Under the pieces are notes generated by a model. It did no database searches. It was not told the DNA's origin and saw only the letters and a program-made list of their open reading frames with translations. Of a stretch of 64,000 nt of DNA, positions 53,406 through 63,648 are shown in pieces (the first letter of the stretch is position 1; every line of letters begins with the position of its first letter). The stretch comes from Sphingopyxis sp. H115 (GTDB lineage: Bacteria; Pseudomonadota; Alphaproteobacteria; Sphingomonadales; Sphingomonadaceae), in NCBI RefSeq assembly GCF_001468465.1, contig NZ_LNSA01000001.1, forward strand, positions 186,001 through 250,000. The letters run 5' to 3'. The position numbers were made by a program, and so were the translations under genes.

Positions 53406-55004
53406 GTGAGCGCACCGGTTCTTGGCACGAACATCAACGCGGACAGCGAGGAATTTCGCACCCGCAGCGCGCATAATCGCGCGCTGACCGACGCGTTGCG
53501 GGCGGCGGTCGCCGAAGCGGCGCTCGGCGGAAACGAAAAGTCGCGCGAGCGGCATAAGGGCCGCGGCAAATTGCTGCCGCGCGAGCGCGTCGAACGACTG
53601 CTCGATCCGGGCGCGCCCTTCCTTGAGATCGGCCAGCTTGCGGCGAACGACCTCTACGAGGGTGAAGTGCCGGGCGCGGGGCTGATCTGCGGGATCGGGC
53701 AAGTATCGGGGCGCCAGTGCATGATCGTGTGCAACGACGCGACGGTAAAGGGCGGCACCTATTATCCGATGACGGTGAAGAAGCATCTGCGCGCGCAAGA
53801 GATTGCCGAGGCAAACCGCCTGCCGTGCATCTACCTCGTCGACAGCGGCGGCGCCAACCTGCCGCATCAGGACCAGGTCTTTCCCGACCGTGACCATTTC
53901 GGGCGCATCTTCTTCAACCAGGCGAATATGTCGGCGAAGCGCATTCCGCAGATCGCCTGCGTGATGGGCAGCTGCACCGCGGGCGGCGCCTATGTGCCCG
54001 CGATGTCCGACGAGACGGTGATCGTGCGCAATCAGGGCACGATCTTCCTCGCCGGCCCGCCCTTGGTAAAGGCCGCAACGGGCGAGGAGATCAGCGCCGA
54101 AGATCTGGGCGGCGGCGATCTGCACGCGAAGAAATCGGGTGTTGTCGACCATCTCGCCGAGAATGACGAACATGCGCTGACGATCGTGCGCGATATCGTG
54201 TCGACCTTCGGCGTCGAACAGGGCTTCGAGGTGGCGATGAAGGATCCGCGCCCGCCCAAATATGCCGCCGAGGAGCTTTACGGCATCATCCCGCAGGACG
54301 TTCGCGCGCCTTACGATGTGCACGAGGTCATCGCGCGCATCGTCGACGGCAGCGAGTTCCACGAATTCAAGGCGAACTACGGCAGCACGCTCGTCTGCGG
54401 CTTCGCGCATATCTGGGGCATTCCGGTCGCGATCCTGGCGAACAACGGCGTGTTGTTCAGCGAAAGTGCGGTCAAGGGCGCGCATTTCATCGAGCTGGCG
54501 CAGCAGCGGCGCATTCCCCTTCTCTTCCTTCAGAATATCAGCGGCTTCATGGTCGGCGGCAAATATGAGGCCGAAGGGATCGCCAAGCATGGCGCGAAGC
54601 TGGTGACGGCCGTCGCGACCGCGACGGTGCCCAAGATCACCGTGCTGATCGGCGGCAGCTTCGGCGCGGGCAATTACGGCATGTGCGGGCGCGCCTATTC
54701 GCCGCGCTTCCTGTTCACCTGGCCCAATGCGCGAATCTCGGTGATGGGTGGCGAGCAGGCGGCGTCGGTGCTGGCGACGGTGCACCGCGATGCGGAGAAA
54801 TGGACGGCGGAAGAGACCGAGGCTTTCAAGGCGCCGATCCGCCAGAAATATGAGGATGAGGGCAATCCCTATCACGCCACCGCGCGGCTGTGGGACGATG
54901 GCATCATCGACCCCGCGCAGACGCGTGACGTCCTCGGACTGGCCTTTTCGGCAACGCTGAACGCTCCGGTCGAGGACCGCGGCTTCGGCGTATTCAGGAT
55001 GTGA
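53406..55004 (+). CDS. mccB: 3-methylcrotonyl-CoA carboxylase carboxyltransferase (beta) subunit
   Basis: 532 residues, biotin-dependent carboxyltransferase that makes 3-methylglutaconyl-CoA in leucine catabolism. The N-terminus [39 protein letters not shown], the oxyanion loop [14 protein letters not shown], and [15 protein letters not shown] match MCC-beta rather than propionyl- or acetyl-CoA carboxylases. GTG 53406 has GGGAGAG upstream. It pairs with the alpha subunit gene, from which it is separated by a DUF4262 gene overlapping both. Confidence 0.93.
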   Translation: MSAPVLGTNINADSEEFRTRSAHNRALTDALRAAVAEAALGGNEKSRERHKGRGKLLPRERVERLLDPGAPFLEIGQLAANDLYEGEVPGAGLICGIGQVSGRQCMIVCNDATVKGGTYYPMTVKKHLRAQEIAEANRLPCIYLVDSGGANLPHQDQVFPDRDHFGRIFFNQANMSAKRIPQIACVMGSCTAGGAYVPAMSDETVIVRNQGTIFLAGPPLVKAATGEEISAEDLGGGDLHAKKSGVVDHLAENDEHALTIVRDIVSTFGVEQGFEVAMKDPRPPKYAAEELYGIIPQDVRAPYDVHEVIARIVDGSEFHEFKANYGSTLVCGFAHIWGIPVAILANNGVLFSESAVKGAHFIELAQQRRIPLLFLQNISGFMVGGKYEAEGIAKHGAKLVTAVATATVPKITVLIGGSFGAGNYGMCGRAYSPRFLFTWPNARISVMGGEQAASVLATVHRDAEKWTAEETEAFKAPIRQKYEDEGNPYHATARLWDDGIIDPAQTRDVLGLAFSATLNAPVEDRGFGVFRM

Positions 55005-55480
55005 TGATGCACAGCGACTTCGAAAACTGGCTTTGCGACACGGTCGATACCGTCGGGTGGGCGGTTCTGAGCGTCGCGCCGCGAACCGATAGCAATGATC
55101 CCGAAGAATGGTTCTCCTATTCGATCGGGCTCACCAAGACATTCGGTTGGCCGGAATTTATTTGCTTCGGCCTCACGACCGAAACCCGCTGCCATATGAT
55201 CAACGATGCGGTCGAAGAATGCCGGAGAAAAGAGCGAGCGCCCGAGGCAGGGTTTCGACTTTCCGAGGTTCTCAATGGCTATGACACGCTGTTGGCCGAA
55301 GGTTCCTCAATTCCCGACAGCTACTTTGGATCGGCGGAATGGTTCGCCAGGCAATCGAATATCGAACTGCCAATCAAACGGCTCCAGCTCCTTTGGCCAG
55401 ATGCGGACGGGTATTTTCCTGACGATAACCGCTGCGCCGAAGGTGTTCGTCTCGAACAAACTCCATTGGAAAAAGCATGA
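55001..55480 (+). CDS. DUF4262 protein inserted between mccB and mccA
   Basis: 159 residues matching DUF4262 ([22 protein letters not shown], then [13 protein letters not shown]). The function of this family is unknown. It overlaps mccB and mccA by 4 nt each, yet its codons are visibly more AT-rich than theirs, suggesting a later arrival that adopted the coupled arrangement. In many leucine operons this slot between the two carboxylase genes holds the methylglutaconyl-CoA hydratase (liuC); nothing in this sequence resembles a hydratase. Confidence 0.82.
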   Translation: MMMHSDFENWLCDTVDTVGWAVLSVAPRTDSNDPEEWFSYSIGLTKTFGWPEFICFGLTTETRCHMINDAVEECRRKERAPEAGFRLSEVLNGYDTLLAEGSSIPDSYFGSAEWFARQSNIELPIKRLQLLWPDADGYFPDDNRCAEGVRLEQTPLEKA

Positions 55481-57318
55481 TCAACTCCCTCCTCATCGCC
55501 AATCGTGGCGAGATCGCCTGCCGCATCATCCGCACCGCGCGCGAGATGGGCATTCGGACCGTCGCGGTCTATTCGGACGCCGATGCCATGGCGCTGCATG
55601 TGCGCGAGGCGGACGAGGCGGTGCATATCGGGCCTTCGCCGGCGCGGGAGAGCTACCTGGTCGGCGAGAAGATCATCGCCGCCGCGAAGGCGACCGGGGC
55701 TGAGGCGATCCATCCAGGCTATGGCTTCCTGTCCGAGAATGCCGAGTTCGCGCAGGCTGTCGCCGATGCCGGGCTCGTATGGGTCGGGCCCAAGCCTTCG
55801 TCGATCACGGCGATGGGGCTGAAGGATGCAGCGAAGAAGCTGATGGCCGCGGCGGGCGTGCCCGTGACGCCGGGCTATATGGGCGAGAACCAGGACGCAG
55901 CTTTTCTCGCCGAGCAGGCTGCCGAGATCGGCTATCCGGTGCTGATCAAGGCCGTCGCGGGCGGCGGCGGCAAGGGGATGCGCAAGGTCGATGATGCGGC
56001 CGATTTCGCGGACATGCTCGCCTCGTGCCAGCGCGAGGCCGCCGCCTCGTTCGGCAACGACCATGTGCTGATCGAGAAATATATCCTGACCCCGCGCCAT
56101 ATCGAGGTGCAGGTGTTCGGCGACACCCACGGCAATGTCGTCCATCTATTCGAGCGTGACTGCTCGCTCCAGCGCCGCCACCAGAAGGTGATCGAGGAAG
56201 CCCCTGCCCCCGGCATGGACGAGGCGACGCGCGCCGATCTGTGCGCCGCCGCGGTCCGCGCAGCGAAGGCGGTCGACTATGTCGGCGCGGGGACGATCGA
56301 GTTCATCGCCGACGCGTCGGAGGGCCTCCGCGCCGACCGCATCTGGTTCATGGAAATGAACACGCGGCTGCAGGTCGAGCATCCGGTGACCGAGGAAATC
56401 ACGGGCGTCGACCTCGTCGAATGGCAGCTCCGCGTCGCGAGCGGAGAACCGATCCCGCTTCGCCAAGAGGAACTGGCGATCAACGGCTGGGCGATGGAAG
56501 CGCGGCTCTATGCCGAGGACCCGGCGAAGGGTTTTCTGCCGTCGATCGGCACGCTCGAGCTCTTCCAGCTGCCCGAGCATATGGGCCGCGTCGATACCGG
56601 CGTCTATGAGGGCGCCGAGGTTTCGCCCTTCTACGACCCGATGATCGCCAAGGTCATCGCGTGGGGCGAGGATCGCGAGGAAGCGCGCGAACTCTTGTCC
56701 GAGATGCTGGAGGAAAGCGCGATCTGGCCGGTGAAGACCAACTCGGCGTTCCTGATCAACGCGCTCGATCATCCCGATTTCGTCGCAGGCACCGTCGACA
56801 CCGGCCTGATCGGCCGCGACGGCGACGCGATGACCGAGGAGCCGGTCCCGACCGCGCAGGCGCTCACCAACGCCGCAATGGCGATGGTGCCGCGCTCGCT
56901 GCAATCGGGCTTCCGCCTCAATGCCCCCGACGTGCGCAGCGCGCCCTTCCTGCTCGACGGCAAGCGTGTCGAGGTCGAACTCCATGGTCCGGGCGCCGAC
57001 GAGCCCGCGCCCGCAATGCTCGTCGCCGAGAGTGGCTCGGTATGGCAGCTCACGCCTTGGCGCGCCGAGGGCAGCGCGGGCGGCGCGGCGAGCGACGGCG
57101 CGATCCTCTCACCGATGCCGGGCAAGGTCATCGCGGTCGATGTCGCTGCGGGCGACAAGGTGACGAAGGGGCAGAAACTGCTGACGCTCGAAGCAATGAA
57201 AATGGAGCACAGCCTGACCGCACCCTTCGACGGCGTCGTCGCTGAACTCAACGCGACCGCGGGGGCGCAGGTGCAGGTCGAGGCCCTGCTGGTGAAGATC
57301 GAGAAGGAAGAGGCATAA
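55477..57318 (+). CDS. mccA: 3-methylcrotonyl-CoA carboxylase biotin-carboxylase (alpha) subunit
   Basis: 613 residues. The biotin carboxylase domain (about 1-450) has [24 protein letters not shown], the Gly-rich ATP loop [34 protein letters not shown] and [16 protein letters not shown]-terminal biotinyl domain carries LEAMKMEHS with Lys575 as the biotinylated residue. Together with MccB it carboxylates 3-methylcrotonyl-CoA. It overlaps the DUF4262 gene by 4 nt and maoC by 1 nt. Confidence 0.93.
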   Translation: MINSLLIANRGEIACRIIRTAREMGIRTVAVYSDADAMALHVREADEAVHIGPSPARESYLVGEKIIAAAKATGAEAIHPGYGFLSENAEFAQAVADAGLVWVGPKPSSITAMGLKDAAKKLMAAAGVPVTPGYMGENQDAAFLAEQAAEIGYPVLIKAVAGGGGKGMRKVDDAADFADMLASCQREAAASFGNDHVLIEKYILTPRHIEVQVFGDTHGNVVHLFERDCSLQRRHQKVIEEAPAPGMDEATRADLCAAAVRAAKAVDYVGAGTIEFIADASEGLRADRIWFMEMNTRLQVEHPVTEEITGVDLVEWQLRVASGEPIPLRQEELAINGWAMEARLYAEDPAKGFLPSIGTLELFQLPEHMGRVDTGVYEGAEVSPFYDPMIAKVIAWGEDREEARELLSEMLEESAIWPVKTNSAFLINALDHPDFVAGTVDTGLIGRDGDAMTEEPVPTAQALTNAAMAMVPRSLQSGFRLNAPDVRSAPFLLDGKRVEVELHGPGADEPAPAMLVAESGSVWQLTPWRAEGSAGGAASDGAILSPMPGKVIAVDVAAGDKVTKGQKLLTLEAMKMEHSLTAPFDGVVAELNATAGAQVQVEALLVKIEKEEA

Positions 57319-57767
57319 TGGCCGGCAAATATTTCGACGAGTGGCAGATCGGCGAGACGCTGACGCACGATATCCGGCGCACGGTGACCGAGACCGACAA
57401 TCTGCTCTTCACGACGATGACGCATAACCCGCAGCCGTTGCACCTCGACATCGAGGCGGCAAAGGCGTCGGAGTTCGGCCAGATCCTCGTCAACGGCACC
57501 TTCACCTTCAGCCTGATGGTCGGGCTGTCGGTCGGCAATACGACGCTCGGCACGCTCGTCGCGAACCTCGGCTATGACAAGCTCGTCATGCCGAAGCCGG
57601 TGTTCATCGGCGACACGCTTCGCGCCGAAAGCGAGGTAGTTGGCCTGAAGGAATCGAAATCGCGGCCCAATGCCGGGATCGTGACTTTCCTTCATCGCGC
57701 GATCAACCAGCGGGAAGAGATCGTCTGCCAGTGCGAGCGTTCCGCGCTCATCAAGCGAAAAGATTGA
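57318..57767 (+). CDS. MaoC-like hot-dog hydratase
   Basis: 149 residues, MaoC/hot-dog dehydratase fold: [22 protein letters not shown], then [12 protein letters not shown] with the Asp/His catalytic pair typical of (R)-hydratases, and [17 protein letters not shown]. Members hydrate enoyl-CoAs such as mesaconyl-CoA. In this operon it could hydrate 3-methylglutaconyl-CoA if no crotonase-type hydratase is available. ATG overlaps the mccA stop (TAATG). A sphingomonad-type repeat follows. Confidence 0.85.
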   Translation: MAGKYFDEWQIGETLTHDIRRTVTETDNLLFTTMTHNPQPLHLDIEAAKASEFGQILVNGTFTFSLMVGLSVGNTTLGTLVANLGYDKLVMPKPVFIGDTLRAESEVVGLKESKSRPNAGIVTFLHRAINQREEIVCQCERSALIKRKD

Positions 57768-57773
57768 TCGAAT

Positions 57774-57842
57774 CCGTTCGGTTCGAGCGAAGTCGAGAAC
57801 CGTTGGCCCCTCGCGTGTCTCGACTTCGCTCGACACGAACGG
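57774..57842. repeat. Inverted repeat, TCGAGCGAAGTCGAGA family
   Basis: Perfect 16-bp arms TCGAGCGAAGTCGAGA (57783-57798) and its complement (57818-57833), within longer arms that both begin or end with CCGTTCG. It fills the maoC-citE spacer. I recall many near-identical copies of this repeat in sphingomonad genomes; a REP-like or MITE origin is possible. It may also act as a transcript hairpin. Confidence 0.85.
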
Positions 57843-57855
57843 CATAGGTGATGGC

Positions 57856-58707
57856 ATGAGACTCCGCTCGCTCCTCTTCGTCCCCGGCGACCGGCCCGAA
57901 CGTTTCGCCAAGGCCGCGGCGTCGGGCGCCGACGCGATCATCCTCGACCTCGAGGATTCGGTTTCGCTCGCGAACAAGGAAACGGCACGCGCCGCGGTCG
58001 CGGACTATCTGGCCGGTGAGCGCGAGGTGATCACACTGGTGCGCGTCAATCCGCTCGACGGGCATATGACCGCCGCCGATGTCTCCGCGATCGCGGGCGC
58101 GCGGCCCGATGCGATCATGCTGCCCAAGGCCGAGGGCGCACCGAGCATCCAGCAACTCGACACCATATTGCGGAGTGAGTCGGCGCGCGATGCGTCGCTT
58201 CCCGCCATCCTGCCCATTGCCACCGAAACCCCCGCTGCCATCTTCACGCTTGGCAGCTATCGCGAGTTGAAGGATCGGCTGCTCGGCCTGACTTGGGGCG
58301 CAGAAGACCTGCCCGCGGCGATCGGCGCGACAACCAGCCGGCATGACGATGGCAGCTACACGGCGCCATATGAAATGGCGCGCGCGCTGACACTGTTCGC
58401 TGCGCATGGCGCGAACACCGCCGCGATCGATACCGTTTTTCCCGCGATCAAGGACGAGGCGGGCCTCACCGCCTACGCCGCCCGCGCGCGCCGCGACGGC
58501 TTTAATGGCATGATGGCGATCCACCCCTCGCAGGTCGGGCCAATCAACGCCGCCTTCACGCCCTCGATCGACGAGGTGGCGCGGGCGCAGGCGATCGTCG
58601 ATGCCTTTGCGGCGAACCCCGGCGTCGGCGTGCTTCAGGTTGATGGCAAGATGGTCGATGCGCCGCACCTCAAGCAGGCGCATCACATCCTGTCGCTCGC
58701 TGACTAG
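57856..58707 (+). CDS. CitE-like (HpcH/HpaI) CoA-ester lyase
   Basis: 283-residue TIM-barrel CoA-ester lyase. RSLLFVPGDRPERFAKA is the family N-terminus, ADAIILDLEDSV holds the metal-binding Glu-Asp, and PIATETPAAIF, LTWGAEDLPAAIGA and MMAIHPSQVGPIN follow. Relatives cleave malyl-, citramalyl- or beta-methylmalyl-CoA. Its place after mccB-mccA-maoC suggests a role in the leucine/branched-chain pathway, possibly in place of HMG-CoA lyase, or in mesaconate/citramalate use. Its stop overlaps the convergent phospholipase gene by 4 nt. Confidence 0.85.
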   Translation: MRLRSLLFVPGDRPERFAKAAASGADAIILDLEDSVSLANKETARAAVADYLAGEREVITLVRVNPLDGHMTAADVSAIAGARPDAIMLPKAEGAPSIQQLDTILRSESARDASLPAILPIATETPAAIFTLGSYRELKDRLLGLTWGAEDLPAAIGATTSRHDDGSYTAPYEMARALTLFAAHGANTAAIDTVFPAIKDEAGLTAYAARARRDGFNGMMAIHPSQVGPINAAFTPSIDEVARAQAIVDAFAANPGVGVLQVDGKMVDAPHLKQAHHILSLAD

Positions 58708-60197
58708 CTCTTCCGCCGGAAGGGTCGGTGCCGCCGCATCCAGTCCCGGCCGCGATGCCAGCTTTTCCTGAGGCCACGCTCGGTCAGGCTTTCGAACATT
58801 TCGTCGGGGCTCGTCGGGTCGAGCAATTCATTCTCGGCGATGAATTCGTCGAACGGACCCGGCTTGGTGAGGTCGAGCAGTTCGAGCGACCGGCCTTCCC
58901 CGCGCAGTGCCTCAATCGCGGCGATCAGCGACCCTGTCGCGTCAAACCGGCGGCCGACCTCGGCCGGATCGACATCCAGATGCTCGGCGATCAGCGATTC
59001 GCGCAAGCGGCGGATCACTGGCTCGACGCCAGCGTTCGCGGGCAAGGCGGCGTCGATCGTCACGTCGCATTCGCTGTCGAGCCCCATCGAGCGATTGTTC
59101 ATATTGGCCGACCCGACGCGGATCATCCGATCGTCGACCACTGCGGTCTTGGCGTGGACGTAAATGGGCTCACCCTTTGCCGTCCGCGGACAATAGACCT
59201 TGAGCCGGTCGCCATGTTTCGCTTTCGCGATTTCGCGGACGAGTTGTACGCGCGCAGCGTCCATCGCCATCTGTTCGAGCCAGCCGTCGGCGGTTTCGGG
59301 CATCACCATTACGAATTCGGGCGGATCATCCTCGTTCAACCGTTCGGCGATCGCCGCGGCGATCTTTCCGCAGGTGAAATATTGATTTTCGAAATAGATG
59401 AAGTGCTTCGCCGCCGCGATCATGTCGAGGTATAGCTGTTCGATCTCGCGAATTTCGTCATAGCCGTCATATTCGGCGCGCGTACGCGAAATGGCGACGT
59501 CGACGCGCTCGAAATCGGGCTTCAGGTCGTCGGGCCAATTTTCGCCCTTGCCCGTCAGGTCGCGCAGCGGCTTTTTGGTCGCACGCTGCCAGCGCTCGTT
59601 GCCGAGATCCGCGAGCGCGCTGCCCACCGGTCCCGCCAATATCATCGTGCTGTCGTGCCAGGGCATATAGGCTTTGCCGTCGGGGGCGGTGCGTCGCGTG
59701 TCGCCATCCTTGTGCCCTCGCGTGTCCCAGCGCCGCGCACCGACGTCGATCCCGCCGCACACGGCGAGATGATCGTCGAACACCGCAACCTTCTGGTGAT
59801 GGCTGCAGCCGACCGGATGCGCACTGTCGAGACGGAAACTGATCGAGCGCGTGAGTTTCCAGCGCGCGATCATCGACAGGATGCGCGGTATCGCAAATTG
59901 TTTCAGTCCCCCGAAATTCCAGCGCAAGATGTCGATGTCGCGATCGGGCTTTTCGTGCGCGAGCTTCAGCAGATAGTCGCCAAGCGGTTCGCCCTTGCCC
60001 TCCTTGTCGGGTTTCAGCGCGATGCGCGGATCGAAGTCCCACCCGATGAGCAGGATACGCTCTTCCGCCTTCGCCATCAGAATTTCGAGCAGTTCGAAAT
60101 AGTCGGCCGCATCGACGATCATCCGCGCCTTGTTGGCACGTTCAATCCGCCAGCAGTTGCGGCCTTCGACGACTATAGGTGCAAGCTCTGTCCCCAT
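58704..60197 (-). CDS. Phospholipase D family protein
   Basis: About 497 residues with two HKD catalytic motifs: HHQKVAVFDD (first) and HAKTAVVDDRMIRVGSANMN (second). Both His, Lys and Asp are intact. An HKD-superfamily enzyme could hydrolyse or transfer phosphatidyl groups; phospholipase D rather than cardiolipin synthase is suggested by the lack of membrane helices and by FENQYFTCGKIAAAIAERLN between the motifs. No signal peptide is seen. ATG 60197 is chosen; TTG or GTG codons upstream are less likely. The C-terminal part is basic. Confidence 0.87.
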   Translation of the reverse strand: MGTELAPIVVEGRNCWRIERANKARMIVDAADYFELLEILMAKAEERILLIGWDFDPRIALKPDKEGKGEPLGDYLLKLAHEKPDRDIDILRWNFGGLKQFAIPRILSMIARWKLTRSISFRLDSAHPVGCSHHQKVAVFDDHLAVCGGIDVGARRWDTRGHKDGDTRRTAPDGKAYMPWHDSTMILAGPVGSALADLGNERWQRATKKPLRDLTGKGENWPDDLKPDFERVDVAISRTRAEYDGYDEIREIEQLYLDMIAAAKHFIYFENQYFTCGKIAAAIAERLNEDDPPEFVMVMPETADGWLEQMAMDAARVQLVREIAKAKHGDRLKVYCPRTAKGEPIYVHAKTAVVDDRMIRVGSANMNNRSMGLDSECDVTIDAALPANAGVEPVIRRLRESLIAEHLDVDPAEVGRRFDATGSLIAAIEALRGEGRSLELLDLTKPGPFDEFIAENELLDPTSPDEMFESLTERGLRKSWHRGRDWMRRHRPFRRKS

Positions 60198-60242
60198 CGC
60201 CGCCACCACGCATGATGGCGGCGATAGTTGCAAGGACTAAAG

Positions 60243-62042
60243 TCAGGCGGCGAACTGTTCGGGGGTCAGGGCCATCATCGCGTCGCTGCCCGCTTCGATC
60301 TTGCGGCGGAGCGATCCGGCGTCGGGCAGGAAACGTTCGGCGAAATAGCGCGCGGTGACGAGCTTGGCTTCGAGGAACGGCTTGTTTCCGCGGCCCTCCG
60401 ACAGTGCCTTCGCGGCTGCGTCGGCCATCATCAACCACATCGAGCCCAAGGCGACGATCCCCAATATGTGCATATAATGATGCGCACCCGCGCCGACATT
60501 GTTCGGGTTCGCCATGCCATTTTGCATGAACCACATCGTCGCGGCCTTGAGCTCACCATTCGCTTTTTCGAGACGCCCCGCGAAATCCGCGAGCGCTTCA
60601 TCGCCCTTCGCGCGCGCGCATTCCTCGTCGACGATGGCAAAGAAGGCCTGGATCGCGCGGCCGCCATTCTGCGCGAGCTTGCGGCCGACGAGGTCCATCG
60701 CCTGCACGCCGTTCGCGCCTTCGTAGATCATGGTGATGCGCGCATCGCGGACATATTGGCTCATGCCCTGCTCTTCGATGTAGCCGTGGCCGCCGAACAC
60801 CTGCTGCGCGTTGGTCGCGACCTCATAACCCTTGTCGGTGCCAAAGCCCTTGATGACCGGGGTGAGCAGGCTGACGAGATCGTCGGCGCGCTGGCGCTCC
60901 TCATCGCTCTCGGCAACATGCGCAAGATCGACCTGGAGCGCGCCCCAGGTGCAGAGCGCGCGCAGCCCCTCGACCGTCGCCTTGCCATCCATCAACATAC
61001 GGCGGACGTCGGGGTGAACAAACAGCGGATCGGCCTTTTCCTGCGGATCTTTCGGCCCGGTGAGCGCGCGGCCCTGTCGGCGGTCCTGCGCATATTGCAC
61101 CGCGTTCTGATAGGCGACGTCGGCCTGTCCGAGCCCCTGAATGCCGACGCCGAGGCGCGCGGCGTTCATCATCACGAACATTGCGGCGAGGCCCTTATTC
61201 TCCTCGCCGACCATCCAGCCTTTCGCGCCATCGTAATTCATCACGCAGGTGGAATTAGCGTGGATGCCCATCTTGTGCTCGATCGACCCGCACGACAGGC
61301 TGTTGCGCTCACCGAGCGAGCCGTCGTCGTTCACAAGGAATTTGGGCACGATGAACAGCGAGATGCCTTTAACGCTGTCGGGCGCGTCGGGGGTCTTCGC
61401 GAGGACGAGGTGGATGATATTGTCGGTCAGGTCGTGCTCGCCCGACGAGATGAAGATCTTGGTGCCGGTGATGGCATAGCTGCCGTCGCCGTTCGGCACC
61501 GCGCGGGTGCGGATGAGGCCGAGGTCGGTGCCGCAATGCGGCTCCGTCAGGTTCATCGTGCCGCTCCACTCGCCCGCGATCATCTTGGGAACGTAGGTCG
61601 CCTTCTGCTCGTCCGATCCCTTAACGAGGATCGCGGCGGTCGCGCCCTGCGTCAGGCCGGGATACATTGCAAAGGCCTGGTTGGCGGCGTTGCGATATTC
61701 CTCGACCGGGAAGCCGAGGACGTGCGGCAAACCCTGCCCGCCAAACTCCTCGGGCGCGGTCAGCAGGCCCCAGCCCGCTTCGCTATAAGCCTTATAGGCT
61801 TCCTTGAAGCCCTTGGGCGTGGTCACCGAGCCATCGTCGTGGCGGGTGCAGCCCTCGAGGTCGCCCGACTGGTTGATCGGGAACAGTACTTCCTCGCAAA
61901 ACTTGCCCGCCTCGGTTAACACCGCCTCGATCATGTCGGGCGTGGCGTTGGAGAAACCCGGCAGGTTCGAATAACGCTCGATCCCGAGGACGTCGTTGAG
62001 GAGGAACAGCGTGTCCTGCACGGGGGCGCGATAGACGGGCAT
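60243..62042 (-). CDS. Long acyl-CoA dehydrogenase (FadE/DmdC type)
   Basis: 599-residue acyl-CoA dehydrogenase with the extra C-terminal domain of the DmdC/long-ACAD group. [20 protein letters not shown] and [12 protein letters not shown] contact [20 protein letters not shown] is the C-terminal catalytic motif with its Glu. The C-terminal extension (about 470-599) ends [13 protein letters not shown]. The substrate is unclear: fatty acyl-CoAs or methylmercaptopropionyl-CoA are options. It follows the MerR regulator gene on the same strand, 74 nt apart, and is probably its target. AAGGA precedes the ATG. Confidence 0.9.
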   Translation of the reverse strand: MPVYRAPVQDTLFLLNDVLGIERYSNLPGFSNATPDMIEAVLTEAGKFCEEVLFPINQSGDLEGCTRHDDGSVTTPKGFKEAYKAYSEAGWGLLTAPEEFGGQGLPHVLGFPVEEYRNAANQAFAMYPGLTQGATAAILVKGSDEQKATYVPKMIAGEWSGTMNLTEPHCGTDLGLIRTRAVPNGDGSYAITGTKIFISSGEHDLTDNIIHLVLAKTPDAPDSVKGISLFIVPKFLVNDDGSLGERNSLSCGSIEHKMGIHANSTCVMNYDGAKGWMVGEENKGLAAMFVMMNAARLGVGIQGLGQADVAYQNAVQYAQDRRQGRALTGPKDPQEKADPLFVHPDVRRMLMDGKATVEGLRALCTWGALQVDLAHVAESDEERQRADDLVSLLTPVIKGFGTDKGYEVATNAQQVFGGHGYIEEQGMSQYVRDARITMIYEGANGVQAMDLVGRKLAQNGGRAIQAFFAIVDEECARAKGDEALADFAGRLEKANGELKAATMWFMQNGMANPNNVGAGAHHYMHILGIVALGSMWLMMADAAAKALSEGRGNKPFLEAKLVTARYFAERFLPDAGSLRRKIEAGSDAMMALTPEQFAA

Positions 62043-62116
62043 GGGAAATCCTTCTGAAAAGCAGTTTCGATGTCTAACTTGCCTGGGGAGAGGCAGAGGA
62101 TCGGAAGCCGGGCGGC

Positions 62117-62539
62117 CTATTGGCCGGCGTCGACTTTCTTCACCATATCGATGAAGCGTGACAGCTCATCTACAGCGCTGTCAATATCGTCGCGTTGACG
62201 GCGCAGGAGCGCGATGCGCTCTTCGCATTTTTCGATCGTCACCTGACGCTGCAATTTGCGGCCGTCGCCGACGTCGTACAGATCGATCATCTCGCGAATG
62301 TCGGCGAGGCTGAAGCCTGTGCGCTTGGCACGCAAAATCCACGCCAGCCGCGCGCGGTCGCGCTTCGAATAGATGCGAGACAAACCCTTGCGCGACGGGC
62401 TGATCAGCCCCTCATCCTCGTAGAAGCGCAGCGCGCGCGCAGTCACGCCGAACTCGGTCGACAAGTCGGTGATGCTGAATTGTTCGCGCCCCAGGTGATC
62501 GGGCGTATCGATATGGGCGTGGCCGTAAGCTTCGGTCAT
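62117..62539 (-). CDS. MerR family regulator
   Basis: 140 residues from ATG 62539. The N-terminal MerR helix-turn-helix ([30 protein letters not shown]) is followed by a coiled coil for dimerisation ([22 protein letters not shown]). No metal-binding Cys set is seen. In many proteobacteria MerR regulators of this sort (LiuR, PsrA-like role) control branched-chain or fatty acid breakdown. A longer reading from TTG 62575 would start inside the operator-like palindrome and is not favoured. It is first in an apparent two-gene operon with the acyl-CoA dehydrogenase. Confidence 0.88.
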   Translation of the reverse strand: MTEAYGHAHIDTPDHLGREQFSITDLSTEFGVTARALRFYEDEGLISPSRKGLSRIYSKRDRARLAWILRAKRTGFSLADIREMIDLYDVGDGRKLQRQVTIEKCEERIALLRRQRDDIDSAVDELSRFIDMVKKVDAGQ

Positions 62540-62559
62540 GCGGCTGAAACTAGTTTCCG

Positions 62560-62575
62560 TTGACGTGAACGTCAA
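62560..62575. promoter_or_regulatory. Putative MerR operator (perfect palindrome)
   Basis: TTGACGT-GA-ACGTCAA: 7-bp perfect arms, 2-nt centre, 21-36 nt upstream of the MerR start codon. Palindromes of ACGTnnACGT type are reported for LiuR-like MerR regulators. It could mediate autoregulation and control of the downstream acyl-CoA dehydrogenase. Confidence 0.6.
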
Positions 62576-62605
62576 GACTGCCCGATGGGGCCGATCCGGG
62601 ACAGG

Positions 62606-63139
62606 TCAGCCGCCGCACGGACGCCCCATATTGCCGCGTCGATCGGTCATTCGCAAGCCCCTCGCATCGGCTTCGGACCAGCTCGCGCGCGGCAACCGCA
62701 AACCCGCAAGCGACGCGCGCGAGGGGCACAGGCGATTGCATCGCTCCGGCAGCTTTCCAGGCAGGCGCAGTTCGTCCTCCTGCTCCTGCACCACGACCTC
62801 GCAGCCTTCGGCGCCGGCAAAGCGCATCCGCCATCCGCCGCCTTCGCGGACGATCGTGCCCTGCGCGGTACAGGACAGCCCGGGGCCGAAAGCCGCCGTG
62901 ACCGCGAAGCGCCATTGGCCCGCGCCGTCGGGCACCACGCACATGGCATCGCGGCCAAGATCGTGCCTGCGTTCGAAAACGCCGACCGGCGTCGCGGCTT
63001 CGGGGCGCACCACGCCGCGTTCGCGCGCCGCCATCTCGAGCGGATTGTCGGCGTCGATGCCCTTGGCTCCTTCAGTGGGTGCTGGCCGTTCGCATCCGGC
63101 CAGCAACGCCAACGCCAGCGCGGCACTAGCCCTGCGCAT
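62606..63139 (-). CDS. Small lipoprotein of unknown function
   Basis: 177 residues. [16 protein letters not shown] ends in a clear lipobox (LAGC, Cys16). The mature part has no recognised domain; [25 protein letters not shown] and [13 protein letters not shown] contain possible beta-strands and Cys residues that may form a disulfide. The tail is Arg-rich. It overlaps the hisI end by 14 nt in another frame, so it is probably co-transcribed with hisI. I recall similar proteins as conserved hypotheticals in sphingomonads. Confidence 0.7.
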   Translation of the reverse strand: MRRASAALALALLAGCERPAPTEGAKGIDADNPLEMAARERGVVRPEAATPVGVFERRHDLGRDAMCVVPDGAGQWRFAVTAAFGPGLSCTAQGTIVREGGGWRMRFAGAEGCEVVVQEQEDELRLPGKLPERCNRLCPSRASLAGLRLPRASWSEADARGLRMTDRRGNMGRPCGG

Positions 63140-63506
63140 CGTCGGCCAGAAAGGTCAGGCTGTCGTCGCTTTCGACGCGGCGATAAAAGCAGGATCGGCG
63201 CCCGGTGTGGCACGCGGGGCCCGCTGGCTTCACGCGCAGCAAGAGCGCGTCCTGATCGCAATCAACCCGCATTTCGATCAGGGTGAGGCCGTTCCCCGAC
63301 GTCTCGCCCTTGCGCCACAGCGCCGCGCGCGATCGCGACCAGAAATGGGCCTGCCCCGTCGCGCGGGTCTGCTCGATCGCCTCAGCATTCATATGCGCGA
63401 CCATCAACAATTTATGGCTGTCGGCCTCGACGACGATCGCCGTTACCAGTCCGGCGGCGTCGAAACGCGGAAGAAATCGATCGGTCGTGTCACGCTGGTC
63501 GGTCAT
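63126..63506 (-). CDS. hisI: Phosphoribosyl-AMP cyclohydrolase
   Basis: 126-residue enzyme for the third step of histidine synthesis (opens the purine ring of PR-AMP). The zinc/magnesium motifs [18 protein letters not shown] and [11 protein letters not shown] are intact, with [14 protein letters not shown] holding the conserved Cys-His and Cys. It is monofunctional (no HisE domain), as usual in alphaproteobacteria. It is divergent from purF with 142 nt between, and overlaps the downstream lipoprotein gene. Confidence 0.95.
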   Translation of the reverse strand: MTDQRDTTDRFLPRFDAAGLVTAIVVEADSHKLLMVAHMNAEAIEQTRATGQAHFWSRSRAALWRKGETSGNGLTLIEMRVDCDQDALLLRVKPAGPACHTGRRSCFYRRVESDDSLTFLADDAQG

Positions 63507-63584
63507 GAACGACGCTTTAGAGCAGCTTTGGTGGGGCTGTCACCCCACGCCTCGCCGCCCATATGACAAATCCGTGATTAGGGG

Positions 63585-63612
63585 GCGACATTTGCGATTG
63601 CCCTCCCTATAT
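63585..63612 (+). promoter_or_regulatory. Possible purF promoter
   Basis: GCGACA (63585-63590) and CTATAT (63607-63612) are 16 nt apart, 36 nt before the purF start codon. The -10 is convincing and the -35 is only partial. No PurR-like dyad is seen. Confidence 0.35.
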
Positions 63613-63648
63613 GCGCCGCAGTCACTGGCCCCTGCCCCCTGGAACGAC

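Noticed and set aside
51154..53409. 751-residue reading frame on the plus strand
   Set aside because: It lies wholly opposite the M13 peptidase gene, which has a full zinc motif and signal peptide. The frame is rich in Arg/Gly/Asp, as expected for an antisense shadow in GC-rich DNA.
60228..61919. 563-residue plus-strand frame
   Set aside because: Antisense to the long acyl-CoA dehydrogenase.
62540..62575. TTG 62575 as the start of the MerR gene
   Set aside because: It would place the first codons inside the operator-like palindrome and adds 12 residues without family support; ATG 62539 fits better.
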